The translations under genes and the position numbers were made by a program. A DNA stretch of 64,000 bases, taken from the NCBI RefSeq assembly GCF_001042595.1, contig NZ_AP012326.1, positions 1,798,001 to 1,862,000 of the forward strand, written 5' to 3'. The stretch's first letter is position 1. Every line of letters begins with the position of its first letter. A model generated the notes under the pieces. The model saw only the letters and a program-made list of their open reading frames with translations, searched no databases and was not told the DNA's origin. Origin of the DNA: Bifidobacterium dentium JCM 1195 = DSM 20436. GTDB lineage: Bacteria > Actinomycetota > Actinomycetes > Actinomycetales > Bifidobacteriaceae. Of the stretch, positions 58,699 to 64,000 are shown piece after piece.

Positions 58699-59934
58699 TC
58701 ATCTTCCTATCAGATTGGTAATCAAGTGCACCCTATCGTGCGATCTTATCGCACGCCGTCCGTCATTGACTTTCAACAATACCGTCATCAGTACCGCCAA
58801 TGCGGCGAACACGGCGCCGACAGGACCGAGCCAACGCAATCCGGCGGCATCGTAGGCCACGCCACCAACTGCGGAACCGAGCGCAATACCGAGGTTGCAG
58901 GACGTGGAGTTCAACGACGAGGCAAGCGTGCCGCAGCCGGGATAGCCGGTTTCGGCCACATATGAATACAGCACCTGCGAAGGCGAGTTCTGCAGATAGA
59001 TCGTAAGACCCAGAACCACCAGCAACACCGATCCAAGCATCGCGTTCGCCGTGGCAAAGGGAAGTAGCAGCATGCACACGAACTGCAATGCGTAGGCCTT
59101 GCTCATGCCGACGAGCGGCCAAATGCCGGTGCCACGCGTGGCGAGCTTGCCGCTGTACAGGTTGCTCCACAGGCAACAAGCGCCGAACGCCACGAGCGCG
59201 ACGCTCACATAGGCCGCCGGCACATGCAATTCGTTGGTAAACATGGGTGTCAGGTAGGTGTACCACACATAGCTCGAGGCGAGGCCGAACACCACAGTGA
59301 GCACGCCGAGGATGATTCGACGGTCGGAGAACAGCTTGAATTGGCCGAGAATACCCACCTGCGAAGGCACGGAACGCTTCGGCAACACCACGAACATGAC
59401 GCCGATCATGACTACCGTCAACACGTCGATGACGACGAAACTGGTACGCCAACCCGCCAACCCCGCAATCCACGTACCCATCGGCATGCCGAACACGGAG
59501 GCGATGGAAAATCCGGAGAACACCCATGACATGTATCTCGGCTGGTTTTCACGACTCGTGACGTCCGGTCCGAAGGTGAGCGCCACCGCCACAAGCACTC
59601 CCGAAACGGAGGCGGTGACCACGCGAGCAAGCAGCAGCATCGGATAGTTCACGGCAAAGGTGCAGATCACATTGCCGGCAAGAAATACAAGCAACAATGC
59701 GATCAGTGCACGGAATCGCTGGAATTTCGAACAGATCGCGGCGCCAATCGGTGTGAGCGGCGCATACACGAACGCGAAGATAGCCACAAGATTACCCACC
59801 ATGGTCACGGCAATGTTGAGATCGGAGGCAATGTCGGGAAGTACGCCCACGATGATGAATTCGCTGGTACCGAGCAGAAAACTCTGAAAGACCAGAATGG
59901 CCACGGGAAGCGTGAACAAGCGGTGCGATGCCAT
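58699..59934 (-). CDS. MFS transporter, DHA1/sugar-efflux type
   Basis: 411 residues, 12 membrane helices. GTSEFIIVGVLPDIA at the start and GMPMGTWIAGLAGWRTSF in helix 5 are typical of DHA1 efflux proteins (AraJ/YdhP group). It probably exports a sugar or small drug. It is divergent from an AraC-family gene 157 bases away, which may regulate it. The 9-base gap to the lacI operator is tight, but the gene points toward lacI, so run-through transcription into lacI is possible. Confidence 0.85.
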   Translation of the reverse strand: MASHRLFTLPVAILVFQSFLLGTSEFIIVGVLPDIASDLNIAVTMVGNLVAIFAFVYAPLTPIGAAICSKFQRFRALIALLLVFLAGNVICTFAVNYPMLLLARVVTASVSGVLVAVALTFGPDVTSRENQPRYMSWVFSGFSIASVFGMPMGTWIAGLAGWRTSFVVIDVLTVVMIGVMFVVLPKRSVPSQVGILGQFKLFSDRRIILGVLTVVFGLASSYVWYTYLTPMFTNELHVPAAYVSVALVAFGACCLWSNLYSGKLATRGTGIWPLVGMSKAYALQFVCMLLLPFATANAMLGSVLLVVLGLTIYLQNSPSQVLYSYVAETGYPGCGTLASSLNSTSCNLGIALGSAVGGVAYDAAGLRWLGPVGAVFAALAVLMTVLLKVNDGRRAIRSHDRVHLITNLIGR

Positions 59935-60090
59935 ATTCGTATCTCTCCATCAATGTAGAAAATCTTCTTCTTTACATGAAAAGAGTAATATTTATCAGCA
60001 TTCAGAACACACGATGCGATATCATTGAATCGTTTGTAAATAGCAAAATCGTATTGCATTGAACGGAAAACCCATCGAAAGCGAGAACGG

Positions 60091-61083
60091 ATGAAACAAC
60101 GTCAACCGTTACAGCCTTTGGCGGTATTCTCGGATCTTTCCGAACGCATCTACTACAATCAGCCTGATCTGCCGCTGTATACACGCAATGATGCGCTCTC
60201 CCGCTTCGACTTCCGCATGGCCTGTCACTGGCATCGCGACCTGGAGTTCGTACATGCGCTCACCGGGTCGATGAAATACTTCGTCAACGGCGCGATCGTC
60301 GACATTCCGACCGGCGACGGACTGTTCGTCAATTCGAATCGGTTGCATTACGGATTCTCACCGACCCGCGAGGAATGCCATTACCCGGCGGCCGTAGTGA
60401 ATCCTTCGCTGTTCGAATCATTATGGCGACCGGCGAGCGCCGAACTGGACATGCTGTGCGGGCCTGATGCACCGGATTACATGCTGTTGGATCATACTGA
60501 TTCACGGCATCGGCGCATTCTGCAACTGATTGACGATACCGTGCGGTTCAACGTGCCGAATGCCGACGAAGCCGCCAATCCGCAGTCCGATACGATTCAG
60601 GCGATTGGAACGGCGATCCAATTGTGCGGGGCGGCTTTGGCGTTGGTTCGGGAGAGCATGGCGAAAGCGTCTGGCCATCCGACGACCGGACGACCGGAGC
60701 CGGCACAGGACCGACAATCACCATCCTCAAATCATTCGGCATCGCACTCCCCCGCCAATAATCGTGACTTGATGAGTGCGTTGACCATGACCGGCTTCAT
60801 TCATCAGCATTTCCCGGAACGAATCACATTGGCCGACATCGCGGCGGCGGGTACCATGAGCCGCAGCCAATGCTGCATCGTATTTCGCGAGTATGTGAAT
60901 CGCACGCCAAATGAATACCTGACCGATTACCGCATCGAGCAGGCCATGCACATGCTTTCCGGCACCGCTTCCGACGTGACCGAAGTGGCCCGTGCCTGCG
61001 GTTTTTCGACGCCCAGTTACTTCATCCGCGTATTTCGCAAGCGTGCGGGGCTCACTCCGCAACAGTGGCGGCGAGCGCACTGA
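60091..61083 (+). CDS. AraC-family regulator
   Basis: 330 residues. An N-terminal cupin-like sensor (CHWHRDLEFVHALTGSMKYFVNG) is followed by a Pro/Ser-rich linker near 200-225 and the two C-terminal helix-turn-helices (RITLADIAAAGTMSRSQCC; TEVARACGFSTPSYFIRVFRK). Such proteins usually activate sugar genes. The divergent MFS gene is its most likely target. GAGAACGG lies in front of the ATG; no stronger start is present. Confidence 0.9.
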   Translation: MKQRQPLQPLAVFSDLSERIYYNQPDLPLYTRNDALSRFDFRMACHWHRDLEFVHALTGSMKYFVNGAIVDIPTGDGLFVNSNRLHYGFSPTREECHYPAAVVNPSLFESLWRPASAELDMLCGPDAPDYMLLDHTDSRHRRILQLIDDTVRFNVPNADEAANPQSDTIQAIGTAIQLCGAALALVRESMAKASGHPTTGRPEPAQDRQSPSSNHSASHSPANNRDLMSALTMTGFIHQHFPERITLADIAAAGTMSRSQCCIVFREYVNRTPNEYLTDYRIEQAMHMLSGTASDVTEVARACGFSTPSYFIRVFRKRAGLTPQQWRRAH

Positions 61084-61260
61084 CGGGCGACCATCAAATA
61101 CAATATCCCTTTATGCATGCGCAATTCCATAAGTCGAACTGGCCAAAGCCGGATAAACAGCAATCCTTTGCCCCGCAGAGCTTCCGAGGCAAAGGATTCA
61201 CGAAACCATTCAAGGCCACCGGTCATAAGGGTGGCATCAGCCGGCAAGGTTCCAAGCGGG

Positions 61261-61512
61261 GTTAGAGGGGCATGCCCGTTATCCAATAGGCGTGCCCTCA
61301 AACAGTTCAGCATGGGATGCAGGCTGCGAGAACCAACGTGCCACTCAACAGGCAGAGCCTCAAACCGGTACCGAAAAGGGCCGAATCTGCGAGAACCGAA
61401 TGGTTACCCAACAGCCACGGCCCCAAATCACCCGGGAAAAGGTCCTAACCTGCGAGAACCAACCCGTTATCCAACAAGCAGAACCTCGCAACCAATAACA
61501 TAAGCAAGTCCC
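61261..61512. repeat. Four diverged 63-bp tandem repeats
   Basis: Units start at 61261, 61324, 61387 and 61450, exactly 63 bases apart. Units 2-4 begin CTGCGAGAACC; units 1 and 4 share CCCGTTATCCAA; units 2 and 3 share AAAAGG near the end. 63 is a multiple of three, and a plus-strand frame gives 21-residue repeats (LREPT.../KGPN). It lacks a convincing start, so it is probably not translated. It fills most of the gap between the AraC gene and the ABC exporter. Confidence 0.75.
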
Positions 61513-61519
61513 AAACGCA

Positions 61520-61556
61520 AAATGGCTGTGACCACACTCGGCGGTCACAGCCATTT
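61520..61556. terminator. Terminator of the ABC exporter genes
   Basis: 14-bp perfect stem AAATGGCTGTGACC/GGTCACAGCCATTT with a 9-nt loop; on the minus strand it is followed by a T-rich stretch. It begins 11 bases after the end of the exporter gene. Confidence 0.8.
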
Positions 61557-61567
61557 CATTGCGGTTC

Positions 61568-63663
61568 CTACTCCAGTTCCACGGCTCCCGTGTACAGCTG
61601 GTAGTACTCGCCCTTGAGCGCAATAAGCTCATCATGCGAGCCGCGCTCGATGATACGACCGTGATCGAGCACCATGATCACATCGGAATTGCGCACGGTG
61701 GACAGTCGGTGAGCGATCACGAACACGGTACGCCCCTTCATGAGGTTGTCCATGCCGGCCTGCACCACTTCCTCGGTACGGGTATCGATGGACGAGGTCG
61801 CCTCATCGAGAATCATCGCCGGCGGATCGGCCACGGCGGCACGTGCGATGGAGATCAGCTGGCGCTGGCCCTGCGACAGGCCGGAACCATCACCCTCGAG
61901 CACGGTCTGGTATCCATTCGGCAACATGCGGATGAAGCCGTCGGCATTGGTCAGGCGTGCGGCTTCGATGCATTCCTCATCGGTGGCGTCGAGTCGTCCG
62001 TACCGTATGTTGTCCATCACGGTACCGGTGAACAGATTCACATCCTGCAACACGATGCCGAGGGAACGGCGCAGATCCGGCTTGCGGATGCCCTTGACGG
62101 AGATACCGTCGTACAGGATCATGCCTTCCTGAATGTCATAGAAGCGATTGATCAGGTTGGTCACCGTGGTCTTGCCGGCACCGGTCGCGCCGACCAAGGC
62201 GACTTTCTGACCGGGTTTCGCAAACCAGGTGATGTCGTGCAGCACCGGCTTGTCGGGGTTATACCCGAAGGTCACGTCGGTAAAGCGCACGTCGCCCTGC
62301 AGCAGGGTCAAGCGACCATCCGGCGAGGTGATCGCGTTTTCGCGAGCCTTCATCGCCACTTCCGCGGCGCGCGGACTCAACGCATGTGCGGCCTTGAGCG
62401 AACGGGTGCCGTCATCGCCTTCCTCACGCTTCCAAGCCCAGTGACCGGTTTCGTGATCGACTTCGGTCATGGTGCGACCGTCGGAGGCGAGCTCCACGTT
62501 GACGAGCGTCACGGAACCGCCATCGTCTTCCGGCTTTTCGTCCATAAGCTGGAAGATGCGGGATGCGCCGGCGAGCGCCATCATCACCATGTTGAACTGC
62601 ATGGAGACCTGTCCGAGCGGATTGATGAAGGCTCGGGACAGGGTCAGCAATGAAATCAGCGTACCCAAGGTGAGCGTACCGAATCCGGACAGGCCGAAGT
62701 TGCCGACGCCCGACAGCGCCATGACCCCACCGAGAACGGCAAGCAGGATATACAGCATGTAGCCCATGTTGCCCACGATCGGCATGGTCACGTTGCCCCA
62801 TGTGTTCGCTTCGGCGGAGGCTTCGAACAGTCGCTCGTTCTTTTCATCGAAGTCCTTTTGCGTGGCATCCTCATGGTTGAAGACCTTGATGACCTTCTGC
62901 CCGTTGACGGATTCCTCCACGAATGCGTTCACGTCGCCGATTTCGATCTGCTGCTTGACGAAGTAGCGCCCGGAACGGGAGACGACCTTGCGCACTACCA
63001 CGAACAGCAGTGCGGAGAAGACCAGCACGAAGACGGTGACCGGCACGGAGAGCCACAGCATCGATATGAGCGCTGCGATGGCGATGATCGCGGACGAGAA
63101 CATCTGCGGGAACGACTGGCTGATGGCCTGACGCAACGTGTCCGTATCGTTCGTGTAGCGGCTCATGATGTCGCCGTGTTCGTTGGTGTCGAAATAACGG
63201 ATCGGCAGGCTCTGCTGATGGGCGAACATGTCGTCGCGAATCTTCTTGAGCACGCCCTGCTCGACGGTGACGATAAGCCACTGCCACAGCCAGCTGCAGA
63301 GAATGCCGGCCGCATACAGGCATCCCATAAGCGTCAACGCGCGCAGCAGCGGACCCCAATCAGGATTGTTCGCACCGACCATCGGCAGGATGTAACTGTC
63401 GATCAGTGATTGCAGGAACAGCGCGGATCCGGACTGTGCCGCGGCTCCGATCAGAATGCACAGCACCACGATGGCCACGCGCCACTTGTATAGCCGAAGA
63501 TGCGTTTGGTGGTGCCGGGAGCGGCCTTCTGCATCGGTTTGCCTATGGGACCATTCGGCCCGCCCTGCGACTTTCGTGGTTCGCTTTCCGCGGTTTTCGC
63601 CTCGTCGATCGCCTCTTGGCGCTCGTTCATCTCGGTCTCTTCATCGATGATCATTTCAGTCAT
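61568..63663 (-). pseudogene. ABC exporter subunit (fused permease-ATPase) with a 1-base frameshift near the start
   Basis: The main frame (start of continuity near 63478) encodes a membrane domain and an ATPase with ALVGATGAGKTT (Walker A), LSQGQRQLISIARAA (signature) and MILDEATSSIDTR (Walker B). The real start is the ATG at 63663, with AAAGGAGG 8 bases before it. That frame reads MTEMIIDEETEMNERQEA...KRIFGY, then breaks off. Adding one A between 63488 and 63489 restores KRIFGYIKWRVAIVVL and joins both frames. So either one base was lost (a broken gene) or the sequence has an error. It pairs with the upstream ABC gene as a heterodimeric exporter, likely for drugs, lipids or peptides. Confidence 0.8.
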
Positions 63664-63678
63664 TGCTCTCTCCTCCTT

Positions 63679-64000
63679 TCACTGAAGTTCCTCAGGCTGT
63701 GCCTGGTTCCTGGTCTGCGATTCATGGATGGAACGGTATTCGTCACAGCTTGCAAGCAGTTCGTCGTGGGTGCCGGCGGCCATGATGTGGCCGGCATCCA
63801 TGACGAGAATCATGTCGGATTCCTGTACGGAGGCGACGCGCTGCGCGATGATGATCTTCGTGGTGTCGGGAATCTCGTTGTGGAACGCCGCACGAATCAG
63901 CTGATCGGTTTTGGTGTCGACCGCGGAAGTGGAATCGTCGAGGATGAGGATCTTCGGCTTCTTCAGCAAGGCGCGGGCGATGCACAGGCGCTGACGCTGG
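63679..64000 (-). CDS. ABC exporter partner subunit (5' part outside the window)
   Basis: The visible C-terminal 106 residues show RQRLCIARALLKKPKILILD (end of signature and Walker B), DDSTSAVDT and the H-loop region IIAQRVASVQ. The H-loop His of the usual IIAHR is Gln here, a common sign of a degenerate ATP site in heterodimeric exporters. The stop is 15 bases before the start of the next subunit. Confidence 0.88.
   Translation of the reverse strand, partial: QRQRLCIARALLKKPKILILDDSTSAVDTKTDQLIRAAFHNEIPDTTKIIIAQRVASVQESDMILVMDAGHIMAAGTHDELLASCDEYRSIHESQTRNQAQPEELQ

Noticed and set aside
61117..61503. 128-codon frame with 21-residue repeats
   Set aside because: No ribosome site, the first half overlaps nothing conserved, and the periodicity is explained by the 63-bp DNA repeat.

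Overview
The window comes from the chromosome of a Bifidobacterium. The support is a sucrose cscB/cscA pair beside a membrane-anchored serpin with its SerRK-type two-component system, a LacS/LacZ/LacI lactose cluster, an actinobacterial ileS T-box leader, actinobacterial conserved proteins (DUF3052, DUF3107, DUF2342, a YlbL-like S16 protease, a short UvrD), and GC-rich core genes. The species cannot be fixed from the sequence alone.

Layout. 1-2.5 kb: 3' part of a sucrose symporter and a GH32 sucrose hydrolase. 2.5-6.1 kb: SerK/SerR-like kinase and regulator divergent from the serpin. 6.1-9.9 kb: NitT/TauT/ThiY-type permease and lipoprotein, each behind a structured leader, with no local ATPase, then a nucleoside hydrolase carrying a palindrome-rich insert. 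9.9-11.2 kb: an AbiEi/DUF559-like gene bracketed by two copies of a long hairpin repeat. 11.2-17 kb: uppS, recO, a membrane hydrolase, ispG and dxr on the minus strand (isoprenoid to undecaprenyl phosphate). 17-20.3 kb: DivIVA-like protein, tRNA-Val, HxlR regulator and partner, DUF3052. 20.4-26.3 kb: S16 protease, DUF2342, UvrD-like helicase, APH-like protein, DUF3107. 26.3-32.2 kb: PHP phosphoesterase, VKOR, dapF, murI, patatin, alkyladenine glycosylase, esterase.

32.3-48.5 kb is the accessory core. It holds three small genes including two XRE regulators, a CRISPR array of 81 repeats and 80 spacers, its leader, and a complete type I-C operon on the minus strand (cas3-cas5-cas8c-cas7-cas4-cas1-cas2). 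The operon is visibly more AT-rich than its flanks. Upstream of cas3, on the opposite strand, is a solitary degenerate CRISPR repeat followed by a spacer-like sequence. That sequence matches 14 of 16 bases of the cas3 upstream region. Its two mismatches fall at positions 6 and 12, and a TTC PAM sits beside the target. The same element shares an 11-nt block with the array leader and ends in a strong hairpin. It has every sequence hallmark of a CreR-type Cas-regulating RNA, by which Cascade would repress its own operon, and it is the most interesting feature of the window.

48.5-64 kb: ileS with a translational T-box, the lactose cluster with recognisable promoters and operator candidates, an MFS/AraC pair, a block of four 63-bp diverged tandem repeats, and a heterodimeric ABC exporter whose second subunit has a one-base frameshift near its start. 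The other subunit runs off the end of the window.
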